From an uncultured Ruegeria sp. (GTDB lineage: Bacteria > Pseudomonadota > Alphaproteobacteria > Rhodobacterales > Rhodobacteraceae): 64,000 nt of DNA. The notes under the pieces are model-generated. The model had not been told where the DNA came from. It was given only the letters and a program-made list of their open reading frames with translations, and made no database searches. Location of the stretch: the NCBI RefSeq assembly GCF_947500045.1, contig NZ_CANMQQ010000015.1:48316-112315 (forward strand). The letters are read 5' to 3'. The position numbers were made by a program, and so were the translations under genes. Positions 27,747-36,030 of this stretch are shown piece by piece; the stretch's first letter is position 1; every line of letters starts with the position of its first letter.

Positions 27747-27773
27747 CTCCTCGATTGAATCTTTAATAGACGC

Positions 27774-28835
27774 TTAATTCGCCGCGTTCACACGATCAAG
27801 TGTGGCACCTTCCAGCGTCTCCAGCCCAGCAGGCACTGGTGGGTACCATTTGATGTTATCAATCGCCTGTTGGTCAAAGCTTCCTTGATAACGTGCTTTG
27901 AGATCTGCGTTTACACCTGCATCCCCATCGACAGCAGCGGTAAAGTTGCCAGCTGTGTTGGTAATCATTGCAGCGACCTCTGGGCGCATTACGAAGTTGA
28001 TCCAGTCATAGGCCGCATCATCTGCCCGACCGCGGGCCGGAAGAACAAAGGTGTCAATCCAACCCAGTGCACCGGCTTCGGGCGCAACAAACGTGATGTC
28101 GGGATTATCGGCGTTCAGTTGCCATCCACCTGTATCCCACGCCATCGAGGCCACAACCTCGCCCGAGCGTAGCAGGTTCTTGATCTCATCGCCGCCTTCC
28201 CAATAGGTTTTCACATTGGGTTTGCACTCGGTCAGCTTGGCCTCAACCTGATCCAGAATGCCTTGGTAAGCATCGGTATCGCCATAGGCTGCGAAGGGAT
28301 CAAGCCCCATGGAATAAGCAAACCCGATCAGGGTCGGACGTTTCAGCCGGTAAGATACCTTGCCCGAAACGGATGCATCACAAAGATCTGCATAATCCTT
28401 AATATCACCCGCTTCTGCGGTGTTCACGACAAGCCCACTGGTTCCCCATACATGCGGCAGACCATAGACCTCTCCGTCAAATGTACTGTTGGCTGCGGTT
28501 GCGCTCAACATTGAAGGAATGAACAGATCGGCCTGCACCTTCGACATGTCGATAGGCTTGTAGATACCGAACTCTTCTTGTGCGCTGGCAATCCGGTCCT
28601 GACTTGGCTGAGCCAAATCAAAGCCGCCGCCATTCGTTGCGCGAAGCTTGGCAATCATCTCTTCATTGTTAGAAGTGGTCACTTCTACGGTGTGGCCAGT
28701 TTCTTCTTCGAATTTGGCAATCACTTCATCCGGAGCATATCCACCCCAGGTCAATAGCCTAAGCGTCTCGGAATGTGCGCTTTGTGCGACAAACGCAGTC
28801 GCGATGATAACTGATGATATTGCGGTCTTCTTCAT
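27774..28835 (-). CDS. Polyamine-type ABC transporter periplasmic substrate-binding protein (PotD-like)
   Basis: This 353-residue protein has a signal peptide (MKKTAISSVIIATAFVAQ, cleavage near AHSETL). Its mature N terminus LRLLTWGGYAPDEVIAKFEE is a hallmark of the PotD/PotF family. Further family features are YGLPHVWGTSGLVVNT, MAWDTGGWQLN and the late WINFVMRPEVAAMITN. The ATG at 28835 is preferred to a GTG 12 nt upstream, since AAGGTGG lies at proper spacing before the ATG. It is first gene of the transporter operon. Ligand unknown: polyamine, or another amine such as a compatible solute. Confidence 0.9.
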   Translation of the reverse strand: MKKTAISSVIIATAFVAQSAHSETLRLLTWGGYAPDEVIAKFEEETGHTVEVTTSNNEEMIAKLRATNGGGFDLAQPSQDRIASAQEEFGIYKPIDMSKVQADLFIPSMLSATAANSTFDGEVYGLPHVWGTSGLVVNTAEAGDIKDYADLCDASVSGKVSYRLKRPTLIGFAYSMGLDPFAAYGDTDAYQGILDQVEAKLTECKPNVKTYWEGGDEIKNLLRSGEVVASMAWDTGGWQLNADNPDITFVAPEAGALGWIDTFVLPARGRADDAAYDWINFVMRPEVAAMITNTAGNFTAAVDGDAGVNADLKARYQGSFDQQAIDNIKWYPPVPAGLETLEGATLDRVNAAN

Positions 28836-29014
28836 GACCCTGTCCACCTTCTATTATTGTAACTGAATGCATTAAGACCAGCTACGTTCCATATGTCCAA
28901 TACTGATATTGGGTATGTGTAACAACAAGACGAACTTTCGGCTGAGTACCGCGAGTTGGCAAGACCTGAATCAACACACACCTGGTTCGGGGCAAACCCA
29001 GCGCCAAAGGTCAA

Positions 29015-29308
29015 TTATGCAGGGTCCGGCAAGTGGCTTTGCCAATGCTCACCCATAGCAACGATGCAAGAGGTTCCATTTGCGTAATTCTGCACGATCA
29101 CCCAGTCACGGCTTTTTCGCGTGACCCAAACCTCCAGCACTGTTTCCGGGTCACGCAGGCCAGTCCCTTGTCGTTCTGCATTCAGAATATTTGTCAGCCT
29201 GTTCGCCATCCGGTCGCTGTCATCACAGCTTACCTCAGCCATCCGTGCGTTGGCGTGCCCTGCGAGAAATAAACAAGTGCCAATAATACTTCCCAATCGA
29301 AACATCAT
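29015..29308 (-). CDS. Small exported protein of unknown function
   Basis: The product of about 97 residues has a short signal peptide (MMFRLGSIIGTCLFLAGHAN) and a mature part with two cysteines. Its pattern (EVWVTRKSRDWVIVQNYANG, then CIVAMGEHW) matches a kind of small periplasmic protein often seen in Rhodobacterales; no function is known to me. A start at 29374 would use TTG and spoil the signal peptide. ATG at 29308 or 29305 is possible, and neither has a clear ribosome site. A small inverted repeat, TATAC-AAA-GTATA (29308-29320), overlaps the start. The two cysteines may form a disulfide. Confidence 0.65.
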   Translation of the reverse strand: MMFRLGSIIGTCLFLAGHANARMAEVSCDDSDRMANRLTNILNAERQGTGLRDPETVLEVWVTRKSRDWVIVQNYANGTSCIVAMGEHWQSHLPDPA

Positions 29309-29424
29309 ATACAAAGTATAGACGTTTTCCCGGCTGAAAGTAACAGCTTTACGGCGGCTGGTGGACCATCCCAATTTTTTTTTGGAAGCACACCTTGCGA
29401 CATGCCTGTTCTGCCAAGCGACGG

Positions 29425-29442
29425 CTGTTACAAATCCTTCGC
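29425..29442 (+). promoter_or_regulatory. Possible Pho box upstream of phnC
   Basis: CTGTTAC-AAAT-CCTTCGC resembles the PhoB consensus of two CTGTCAY-type repeats with a 4-nt spacer. The first repeat matches 6 of 7 positions, the second only 4 of 7. It lies 83 nt before the phnC start, where phosphate-starvation control would be expected. Weak call. Confidence 0.4.
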
Positions 29443-29524
29443 GTACAAGTCAAAAATCTGAAGCATGTTCGTCATGAAGTTGTAGCCTTGCCCCTCTATC
29501 CGCCTCTCAAACACTGGGGGCGAC

Positions 29525-30340
29525 ATGCTGACTATCAAGGCGCTGACAAAACGGTTCGGAGACAACACGGCAGTGGATGCCGCAACTATCGCTGTCGACA
29601 AACCAACAATGATTGGGGTCATTGGCTGCTCGGGCGCGGGTAAATCGACGCTTTTGCGTATGATCAACCGCCTGAGTGACGCAAGCGACGGCACGATCAC
29701 ATTCGAAGACGAAGAAATCACAGCGCTGAAAGGGGCAGCAAAGCGACACTGGCAATCCCGGTGCGCGATGATCTTCCAGCAATTCAATCTGGTTCCACGC
29801 ATGGATGTGGTATCCAACGTGTTGCACGGCACATTGAACAAGCGCTCGACCTTAGCGACGATGTTCAATCTATATCCGCAATCAGACATTTATCAGGCGA
29901 TCGAGATTCTGGATCGTCTGGGTATTGCTGAACAGGCCTCTAAACGTGCCGAAGCACTTTCAGGCGGTCAGCAGCAACGTGTGGCCATCGCCCGCGCACT
30001 GATGCAGGACCCCAAGATCATTCTTGCGGATGAGCCAATCGCCAGCCTGGACCCGATGAACGCGCAGGTGGTGATGCAGTCTCTGCGTGCGATCCACGAG
30101 GAAGACGGGCGCATGGTGATCGCCAATCTGCACACACTGGATACAGCGCGTCGCTATTGTGATCGCGTCATAGGGATGCGCGACGGTCGGATCGTCTTTG
30201 ACGGTACGCCCGCGCAACTGACCACCGGCGTGGCGCGCGACATCTATGGTGCCGGGTCAGATTTTTCCGAAGCGGCCACTTCAACCGAAATCGAAACACT
30301 GGACAGACCGGAAGTCCGCGAAGCGGAAGCCTACGTCTGA
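29525..30340 (+). CDS. phnC: Phosphonate ABC transporter ATP-binding protein PhnC
   Basis: This 271-residue ABC ATPase has Walker [14 protein letters not shown] (about 36-48), the Q-loop region [21 protein letters not shown] typical of PhnC, signature [14 protein letters not shown] (about 151-164), Walker B and a [16 protein letters not shown] switch region. It powers uptake of phosphonates by PhnE1/PhnE2 with PhnD. It is first gene of the transport half of the phn locus; a stable hairpin follows before phnD. No strong ribosome site is seen (GGGGG 4-8 nt before the ATG). Confidence 0.93.
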   Translation: MLTIKALTKRFGDNTAVDAATIAVDKPTMIGVIGCSGAGKSTLLRMINRLSDASDGTITFEDEEITALKGAAKRHWQSRCAMIFQQFNLVPRMDVVSNVLHGTLNKRSTLATMFNLYPQSDIYQAIEILDRLGIAEQASKRAEALSGGQQQRVAIARALMQDPKIILADEPIASLDPMNAQVVMQSLRAIHEEDGRMVIANLHTLDTARRYCDRVIGMRDGRIVFDGTPAQLTTGVARDIYGAGSDFSEAATSTEIETLDRPEVREAEAYV

Positions 30341-30344
30341 CTCA

Positions 30345-30375
30345 GTTGACTTCCCTGCAGCGTTGCAGGGTCAAC
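30345..30375 (+). other. Hairpin between phnC and phnD
   Basis: CCCTGCA/TGCAGGG forms a 7-bp stem with loop GCGT. It is extended by GTTGA/TCAAC after a 3-nt bulge. It lies 4 nt after the phnC stop and lacks a T-run, so an mRNA processing or stabilising element is more likely than a terminator. Confidence 0.55.
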
Positions 30376-30433
30376 CACCGACCTGCCCTGAAATAACCGA
30401 ACATCGATAGGGCAAACAAACCTGGAGAGACCT

Positions 30434-31345
30434 ATGAAACAGACCCTAGCACTGGCGTTGGTTGCCAGCACTGCCCTGAGTACCGGCGCATTTGCCCAAG
30501 AAATCACAGAATTCCGCATCGGTATCCTTGGCGGTGAAAACGCTCAGGACCGCATGAACTCTTATCAGTGCCTGGCGGACTATACTTCGGAAGCGCTCGG
30601 CGTCGAAACCAAGCTGTTTGCACCCGCAGATTACAATGGCGTGATCCAAGGCCTGCTGGGTGGCACAATCGACATGGCATGGCTTGGCGCATCCTCATAC
30701 GCAGCCACCTATCTGCAAGATCCTGACGCAGTCGAACCGGTGCTGATTAAAGTGAATGTAGACGGTTCCATCGGCTATCACTCCATCGGTTTTGCACACA
30801 AAGATAGCGGCGTGGCTTCACTGGATGACATGCAGGGTAAGGTCTTTGGTTTTGGCGATCCAAATTCGACCTCAGGCTACCTGATCCCCTCGATCGAGAT
30901 TCCCCAGTACAAAGATGGCATCACAATGGAATCCGGTGAGTATTTTGGAGAGGTCAAATTTACTGGCGGGCATGAGCAGACCATCGTCGCCGTCAGCAAT
31001 GGCGACATCGATGGCGGTGTGACTTGGGCGGATGCTCAGGGTAACTGGGAAGATGGCTACAACTCGGGTGCGTTGCGAAAAGCTGTGGACGCAGGTCTGG
31101 TCGATATGAACGACCTCGTACAAATCTGGAAATCCAATGTAATCCCGGAAGGCCCGGTGGTTCTGCGAAAAGCCCTCCCCGCTGAAGTGCGCGCCACGAT
31201 GACCGAACTGGTCGACGGGCTGCATGAGAAGGATCCGGAATGCGCCTATGGTGTCGCGGCCGGTGAAACGCTTGGTTTCCAACCTGTCACGCATGACACC
31301 TACATCTCAATCGTCGAAGCGCGCAAAGCCAAGATCGGCGGCTGA
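30434..31345 (+). CDS. phnD: Phosphonate ABC transporter substrate-binding protein PhnD
   Basis: This 303-residue periplasmic protein has a signal peptide (MKQTLALALVASTALSTGAF, cleavage near AQEITE). Mature features typical of PhnD are the LADYTSEALGVETKLFAPAD segment, GTIDMAWLGASSYA, and GFGDPNSTSGYLIPS, in which serines and threonine bind the phosphonate. A ribosome site (GGAGAG) precedes the ATG. It lies between phnC and phnE1 with hairpins on both sides, consistent with a high dose of binding protein. Confidence 0.93.
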   Translation: MKQTLALALVASTALSTGAFAQEITEFRIGILGGENAQDRMNSYQCLADYTSEALGVETKLFAPADYNGVIQGLLGGTIDMAWLGASSYAATYLQDPDAVEPVLIKVNVDGSIGYHSIGFAHKDSGVASLDDMQGKVFGFGDPNSTSGYLIPSIEIPQYKDGITMESGEYFGEVKFTGGHEQTIVAVSNGDIDGGVTWADAQGNWEDGYNSGALRKAVDAGLVDMNDLVQIWKSNVIPEGPVVLRKALPAEVRATMTELVDGLHEKDPECAYGVAAGETLGFQPVTHDTYISIVEARKAKIGG

Positions 31346-31360
31346 ACAACATCATACTGG

Positions 31361-31390
31361 ACCGGCGGCCCATACGCGGCTGCCGGTTTT
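31361..31390 (+). terminator. Terminator-like hairpin between phnD and phnE1
   Basis: Arms ACCGGCGGC (31361-31369) and GCTGCCGGT (31379-31387) form a 9-bp stem with one G-U pair and a 9-nt loop, followed by TTTT. It lies 15 nt after phnD and would act as a partial terminator before the permease genes. Confidence 0.65.
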
Positions 31391-31408
31391 CATGTTCGGG
31401 GGTCGAGG

Positions 31409-32284
31409 ATGACGAACACAACTATGGGAATGACGTTGAGCGGCGTCAACGCCATTCAATCCAGCTATTTGGCTCAGGTTCAGCGTCGCAGACTTTACGG
31501 TGGTTTGGCTCTGTTGATTTTCGTCGTGTTGATGGTGTCTGGATTCAACATCGCGGATGACAGAAATGCAGGCGGTTTCTGGGAAGGCCTGCACCAAATT
31601 GGCGACTATCCGGCGGATGTGCTTTCAGAAGCGTGGGAAAAGCGCGCCGACATGCCGGCCCTTATCCTCAGATATTTCCCCGCGCTTGTTGAAACGATCA
31701 ATATCGCCGCCGTCTCAACCCTGATCGGGGCGATCGGTGGGCTTTTTCTATCATTGCTCGGAACGCGTGGACTGGCCAAATGGCCCCGACTGATCCCAGT
31801 GTTTCGCCGTATCTCGGACATCATGCGCGCGGTACCGGAGATTGTGATTGCCCTGGTTCTGATTTTTGTTCTGGGCGGCGGACCCGTTCCTGCAATGATC
31901 GCGATCGCCATTCACACCGCAGGTGCCCTTGGCAAGATGTTTTCGGAAGTGGCGGAGAATACCGACCTGAAACCTGTCGAGGGTCTGGCGTCGACAGGCG
32001 CAACATGGTTGCAGCGCATGCTTCTTGGCGTATTGCCTCAAGTCGCCCCAAATTACATCAGCTATGCCCTACTTCGTTTCGAAATCAATATTCGAGCGTC
32101 GGCCATTCTTGGCTTCGTTGGTGCCGGTGGTCTGGGCTATGAGCTGCGCAACGCCATGGCCTGGGGGCCCGGTCGCTTTGATGAGGCTGGCGCGATCTTC
32201 ATCCTGCTTTTTGGGACGATTGTCTTTTTTGACCAACTCTCAAGCCGTTACCGCAATCGCCTGATCGAAGGGCAAAATCAATGA
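31409..32284 (+). CDS. phnE: Phosphonate ABC transporter permease PhnE (first copy)
   Basis: This 291-residue permease has about six helices. It shows the PhnE-type signature DIMRAVPEIVIALVLIF and the coupling loop EGLASTGATWLQRMLLGVLP (about residues 191-210), then SAILGFVGAGGLGYEL. One membrane segment near residues 31-48 precedes the core. It overlaps phnE2 by 4 nt, so the two permeases probably form a heterodimer. Confidence 0.92.
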   Translation: MTNTTMGMTLSGVNAIQSSYLAQVQRRRLYGGLALLIFVVLMVSGFNIADDRNAGGFWEGLHQIGDYPADVLSEAWEKRADMPALILRYFPALVETINIAAVSTLIGAIGGLFLSLLGTRGLAKWPRLIPVFRRISDIMRAVPEIVIALVLIFVLGGGPVPAMIAIAIHTAGALGKMFSEVAENTDLKPVEGLASTGATWLQRMLLGVLPQVAPNYISYALLRFEINIRASAILGFVGAGGLGYELRNAMAWGPGRFDEAGAIFILLFGTIVFFDQLSSRYRNRLIEGQNQ

Positions 32285-33594
32285 CTGCCGCAGACCTTTC
32301 CTTTATCAAACACGAGGCCGACAACCTCTTTCGGCGCAAACGCTTGGCGGGGTTCGGACTTCCAGCCGTGCTTCTGCTGTATCTGGCCTATGTATTTGTT
32401 GCTTTCGACCTTCAAAGCCTCGCCCAACGCGCCAATCTGGACAATGCGGTCACGCTTGTCTCGGACAGCTGGTCACACAAGGTTCACGTCACACGCGACA
32501 ATAGAACGGGTCAAATCGATTACTCCGTCGAAGGAGAGCGCAAGGGTCGTTATACTGAAGGCCAGCGCCCCGACTGGGTGACCGGAGATGAAATCACCAC
32601 AATCGATCTGGGTGATGGATATGTCGTGCGTTACTTGCCAGAGAACTCGACCGAGATTGAAATCCCCGGTTTTCAACTGATTCAGGTTCAGGCTGAGGGC
32701 CGCAAGCTCACAAGCAACCTACCGGAGACGCTCCCCAATTGGATCTCGGCGTCGGACCGTCGTATCGGGATTACAACACCTGAAGGTCGCATTACGCTAA
32801 CGGGTGCCCGCACCGAAGTGTTTAACTACTTCCCCGGATGGGAACTGTTCTGGTTCACTCTCGACAGCCCGTATTATGGACAGAGCCTTGGCACAATCCT
32901 GTTCGGCGAGCGGCTGGATCCTGCGCGCTCGAACATAGTGGGCGCTTTTTCGGACTGGTGGAACAATGCCATGTGGCGCCACAAGGATGTGGCATGGGCG
33001 ATTGGCGAGACGATCCTGATGGCATTTCTCGGCACCATGGGTGCTGCGATCGTGGCACTGCCGCTTTCCTTTCTGGCGGCAAAACGGTTTTCCCCGATCA
33101 TGCTTCTGCGCGCGTCCACCCGCAGGCTGTTTGATTTTGTGCGAGGTGTCGATGCCTTGATCTGGACGGTGGTTCTGGCCCGTGCATTTGGTCCCGGGCC
33201 CCTAACCGGTGCGCTGGCGATCCTGATTACCGACACTGGAACATTCGGCAAGATTTTCTCGGAAGCGTTAGAAAATGTTGATCAAAAGCAGATCGACGGC
33301 GTCGCATCTACCGGAGCCAAACCGCTGCAACGCTATCGTTTCGGAGTGATCCCGCAGGTCGTGCCGGTACTTCTGGCGCAAATCCTCTATTTTCTCGAAT
33401 CCAACACACGGTCTGCAACAATCATTGGTACAATAACAGGAGGTGGTATTGGCCTAATGCTGACACAGGCCATTCAAACCCAGAAGGATTGGGAAGAAGT
33501 CGCCTATTACATTGTTCTGATTATCTGCATGGTGATGTTTATGGATTGGTTGTCGGGCAAGTTGCGTACGAAGTTGATTGGACGCAAGGAATAA
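32281..33594 (+). CDS. phnE: Phosphonate ABC transporter permease PhnE (second copy, with large periplasmic insert)
   Basis: This 437-residue permease is about 150 residues longer than its partner. A first membrane segment (about 25-45) is followed by a soluble stretch of about 175 residues (50-225) rich in beta-type sequence, probably periplasmic. The usual core then starts near residue 237. The core has FVRGVDALIWTVVLARAFG, the coupling loop DGVASTGAKPLQRYRFGVIP and the SATIIGTITGGGIGLML end segment. Long second PhnE proteins are known in alphaproteobacteria; the insert may contact PhnD. It ends 2 nt before the acetyltransferase gene. Confidence 0.9.
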   Translation: MTAADLSFIKHEADNLFRRKRLAGFGLPAVLLLYLAYVFVAFDLQSLAQRANLDNAVTLVSDSWSHKVHVTRDNRTGQIDYSVEGERKGRYTEGQRPDWVTGDEITTIDLGDGYVVRYLPENSTEIEIPGFQLIQVQAEGRKLTSNLPETLPNWISASDRRIGITTPEGRITLTGARTEVFNYFPGWELFWFTLDSPYYGQSLGTILFGERLDPARSNIVGAFSDWWNNAMWRHKDVAWAIGETILMAFLGTMGAAIVALPLSFLAAKRFSPIMLLRASTRRLFDFVRGVDALIWTVVLARAFGPGPLTGALAILITDTGTFGKIFSEALENVDQKQIDGVASTGAKPLQRYRFGVIPQVVPVLLAQILYFLESNTRSATIIGTITGGGIGLMLTQAIQTQKDWEEVAYYIVLIICMVMFMDWLSGKLRTKLIGRKE

Positions 33595-33596
33595 TC

Positions 33597-34214
33597 ATGG
33601 CACGACTTGCGGCTGATCAGCCTTGCATTCATCCGGACTGCACAATCACGGAAAGCGACTTTGGAGCCTATGTTGAAATCGGACATGGCAGCCGAGTCGC
33701 TCATTCAATTCTAGGCGACTACAGCTACTGTGACCGATATGCAGACATCGCTAACGCCCGGATTGGCAAATTCGCAAATATCGCTTCCTTTTCGCGGATA
33801 GGTGCCACCGATCATCCGCTACACACCGCGGCCTGCCATCATTTTTTTTACCGTTCAGACGACTATTGGGGCGATGCTGACCGGGATGAGGAATTCTTTG
33901 CCCACCGCAAGTCTCGCATCATCGAGATCGGTCACGACACATGGATCGGTGCAAGTGCAATGATAAAGCCCGAGGTCTCTCTGGGCCATGGTGCTGTTGT
34001 AGCAGCAGGAGCGGTTGTGACCAAAGATGTTGCCCCTTACACCATCGTCGCCGGAGCCCCGGCGACGCCTTTGCGCCCGCGCCAACCAATAGATATCGCC
34101 AATCGCCTTATCGCCCTTGCCTGGTGGGATTGGCCCCATGACGCACTGCGCAATGCGCTGATTGATTTCCGCAGGCTTTCAGCCGCGGCATTTCTGGAAA
34201 AATATGAACCCTAG
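33597..34214 (+). CDS. Hexapeptide-repeat acetyltransferase of phosphonate metabolism
   Basis: This 205-residue left-handed beta-helix transferase shows repeated hexapeptides (CTITESDFGAYVEIGHGSRV, and IGASAMIKPEVSLGHGAVV). It resembles the xenobiotic-acetyltransferase type often found in phn operons. The active-site histidine is probably in the ATDHPLHTAACHHFFYR segment. It may acetylate aminoalkylphosphonates, as PhnO does in E. coli although of another fold. The ATG at 33597 lies 2 nt behind phnE2; a longer frame from 33489 overlaps phnE2 and is rejected. It overlaps the convergent phnF by 4 nt. Confidence 0.85.
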   Translation: MARLAADQPCIHPDCTITESDFGAYVEIGHGSRVAHSILGDYSYCDRYADIANARIGKFANIASFSRIGATDHPLHTAACHHFFYRSDDYWGDADRDEEFFAHRKSRIIEIGHDTWIGASAMIKPEVSLGHGAVVAAGAVVTKDVAPYTIVAGAPATPLRPRQPIDIANRLIALAWWDWPHDALRNALIDFRRLSAAAFLEKYEP

Positions 34215-34930
34215 CTTTCAAGCGTCAATGTCACGCGGTCACCCGCAAACCAGGTGCGACCGTACTCAACCGGCTGATCCCCCTCATCCACGTTGACACC
34301 TGATGAGCGTAGCAGTGGGTCCCCTTCGGAGAGTTGCAGATGCAAGGCATGCGTGGCGTTAGCACGGACAGCCGTTAGCCGCGTCGTCGCACGGGTGTAG
34401 TCCGCGATGCCGACCGATCTCAATGCCTCGGTCACGCTGCTTGTTTCATTCAACGCGGCTATCAGGCCAGAAAGGCGTTCAAGCGGGAACAGGCTTTCGA
34501 ATATTGCAATCGGCTGCCCGTCAGCCAGAGACAAACCATGATAGGCGCAGACCGCACCTCCGACCTCGATATCCAAAGCACTGGCTTCGCCTTGCGTCGC
34601 TGAGCGCGTTTCCACCTGCAACACGCGCTTTTCGGGCTGACGGCCCGCCGCGATCAGGTTCTCGTGAAAGCGGACCCGCTTTCCGATTGGATAATCCGTA
34701 GGCGTCGACGCCACAAAAGCCCCGGCTCCACGGCGCGTTCGGACAAGGCCCTCATCCACCAGCGCTGAGATGCCGTGACGCACCGTATGACGGTTCACCC
34801 CGAAGCGCTCGGCCAGCGCAGCCTCAGTCGGCAGTTTATCCCCGGGCACGTACCGCCCTTCTGCCAGATCTGCGCGCAAAGTGTCTGCAATGGCTTTCCA
34901 GATCGGAGTCGTACCAGTCGTGTTACGCAA
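34211..34930 (-). CDS. phnF: Phosphonate operon regulator PhnF (GntR family, HutC/UTRA type)
   Basis: This 239-residue regulator has an N-terminal winged HTH (KLPTEAALAERFGVNRHTVR, about residues 32-51) and a C-terminal UTRA ligand domain (about 90-235) with ESLFPLERLSGL. It is divergent from phnG across an 81-bp gap that holds a tandem 8-bp repeat. It likely represses the phn genes when no phosphonate is present. No distinct ribosome site stands out beyond a purine-rich GGAG 9-12 nt before the ATG. Confidence 0.9.
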   Translation of the reverse strand: MRNTTGTTPIWKAIADTLRADLAEGRYVPGDKLPTEAALAERFGVNRHTVRHGISALVDEGLVRTRRGAGAFVASTPTDYPIGKRVRFHENLIAAGRQPEKRVLQVETRSATQGEASALDIEVGGAVCAYHGLSLADGQPIAIFESLFPLERLSGLIAALNETSSVTEALRSVGIADYTRATTRLTAVRANATHALHLQLSEGDPLLRSSGVNVDEGDQPVEYGRTWFAGDRVTLTLES

Positions 34931-34976
34931 AATTCACAAATCTCCTCTGTCCATAGAGCCCGGATGTGTTAATATA

Positions 34977-34992
34977 TGTATAGTTGTATAGT
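34977..34992. repeat. Tandem TGTATAGT repeat, candidate PhnF operator
   Basis: Two head-to-tail copies of TGTATAGT lie between the divergent phnF and phnG starts, 20 nt before the phnG start. GT-TA-rich sites are typical of HutC-type GntR regulators, though these usually form palindromes rather than direct repeats. Confidence 0.5.
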
Positions 34993-35011
34993 AAATGGAA
35001 AAGTTGTCGAG

Positions 35012-35467
35012 ATGAAAGACACTTTTGACGAGAATAATCCCCGAAAGGCTTGGATGGGCCTTCTGGCAAAGGCCCCCGACGGGCGGGTTGCCAAGCTGCT
35101 GGACGCCGCAATTCAACGGCCCGCGTTTACCTGGCTTCGCGCGCCTGAGGTTGGCAGCACCATGGTTCGCGCGCGAATGGGCGGCACCGGCGCGCCGTTT
35201 AACCTGGGGGAAATAACCGTGACCCGCTGTGCGCTGATGCTGGAGGCGGGCGAGATCGGGCACGCCTATATTCAGGGACGACGCAAGGCAGACGCCGAGG
35301 CGGCAGCTCTTGTTGATGCGCTGATGCAGACACAAGCGGCGAAGTTGTTGCGTGCCTCTGTACTGGAGCCTCTAGAAGCTGAAATGACCGCTGCCAAAGC
35401 TGTGCGGGCGTCCAAAGCTGCGGCCACCAAGGTCGACTTTTTCACCATGGTTCGGGGAGAAGACTGA
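35012..35467 (+). CDS. phnG: C-P lyase complex subunit PhnG
   Basis: This 151-residue protein belongs to the PhnG family, the small subunit of the PhnGHIJ core that carries out alkylphosphonate ribosylation and C-P cleavage. Family features are RKAWMGLLAKAP, APEVGSTMVRARMGGTGAPF, NLGEITVTRCALML and GHAYIQGRRKADAEAAALVDA. I choose the ATG at 35012 because homologues begin close to it; an upstream start at 34976 would place the operator repeat within the gene. Its stop overlaps the phnH start (ATG at 35467). Confidence 0.92.
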   Translation: MKDTFDENNPRKAWMGLLAKAPDGRVAKLLDAAIQRPAFTWLRAPEVGSTMVRARMGGTGAPFNLGEITVTRCALMLEAGEIGHAYIQGRRKADAEAAALVDALMQTQAAKLLRASVLEPLEAEMTAAKAVRASKAAATKVDFFTMVRGED

Positions 35468-36030
35468 TGCAGACGCAAACTCTGTCTGGTGGGTTCGAAG
35501 ATCCGGCCATTCAATCGGCGCATGCGTTCCGGGGCATCATGGAAGCCATGGCTCGGCCCGGTACACTGCAGACGATTTCAGGTGCCACACCCCCTGCCCC
35601 ACTGTCCCCCGCCGCTGGTTGTGTGTTGTTGGCCCTCTGCGACACGGATACGCCGGTCCATCTCGCCGGCGAGACAGATTGCGAGGCGGTCCGCGCATGG
35701 CTTGCCTTTCACACAGGCGCACCAACCACCGGCTCGACACATTGCATGTTTGCTGTCGGCACATGGGATACGCTCGCGCCACTATCAGCCTATCAGATTG
35801 GCACTTCGGAATATCCTGACCGTTCAGCCACACTGATCGTAGAGTGCCCCGCGCTTGAAACGTCCGGGGCAACTCTGACTGGCCCAGGTATCAAGGATCA
35901 CGCCTCGTTGTCTGTACCTGATGTTCAGGCTCTCCAGTCCAACCGGGCATTATTTCCTCTGGGTCTCGATTTCATCCTGACCTGCGAAAACCAGTTGGCT
36001 GCTTTGCCCAGAACGACGGAGGTTTCGTAA
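35467..36030 (+). CDS. phnH: C-P lyase complex subunit PhnH
   Basis: This 187-residue protein matches PhnH, the subunit with a degenerate PLP-transferase fold. It starts with GGFEDPAIQSAHAFRGIMEA, and AMARPGTLQTISGATPPAP is a family hallmark. The end shows PLGLDFILTCENQLAALPRT. It joins PhnG, PhnI and PhnJ in the core complex. Its start shares one base with the phnG stop and its end shares one base with the phnI start, so the genes are translationally coupled. Confidence 0.93.
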   Translation: MQTQTLSGGFEDPAIQSAHAFRGIMEAMARPGTLQTISGATPPAPLSPAAGCVLLALCDTDTPVHLAGETDCEAVRAWLAFHTGAPTTGSTHCMFAVGTWDTLAPLSAYQIGTSEYPDRSATLIVECPALETSGATLTGPGIKDHASLSVPDVQALQSNRALFPLGLDFILTCENQLAALPRTTEVS

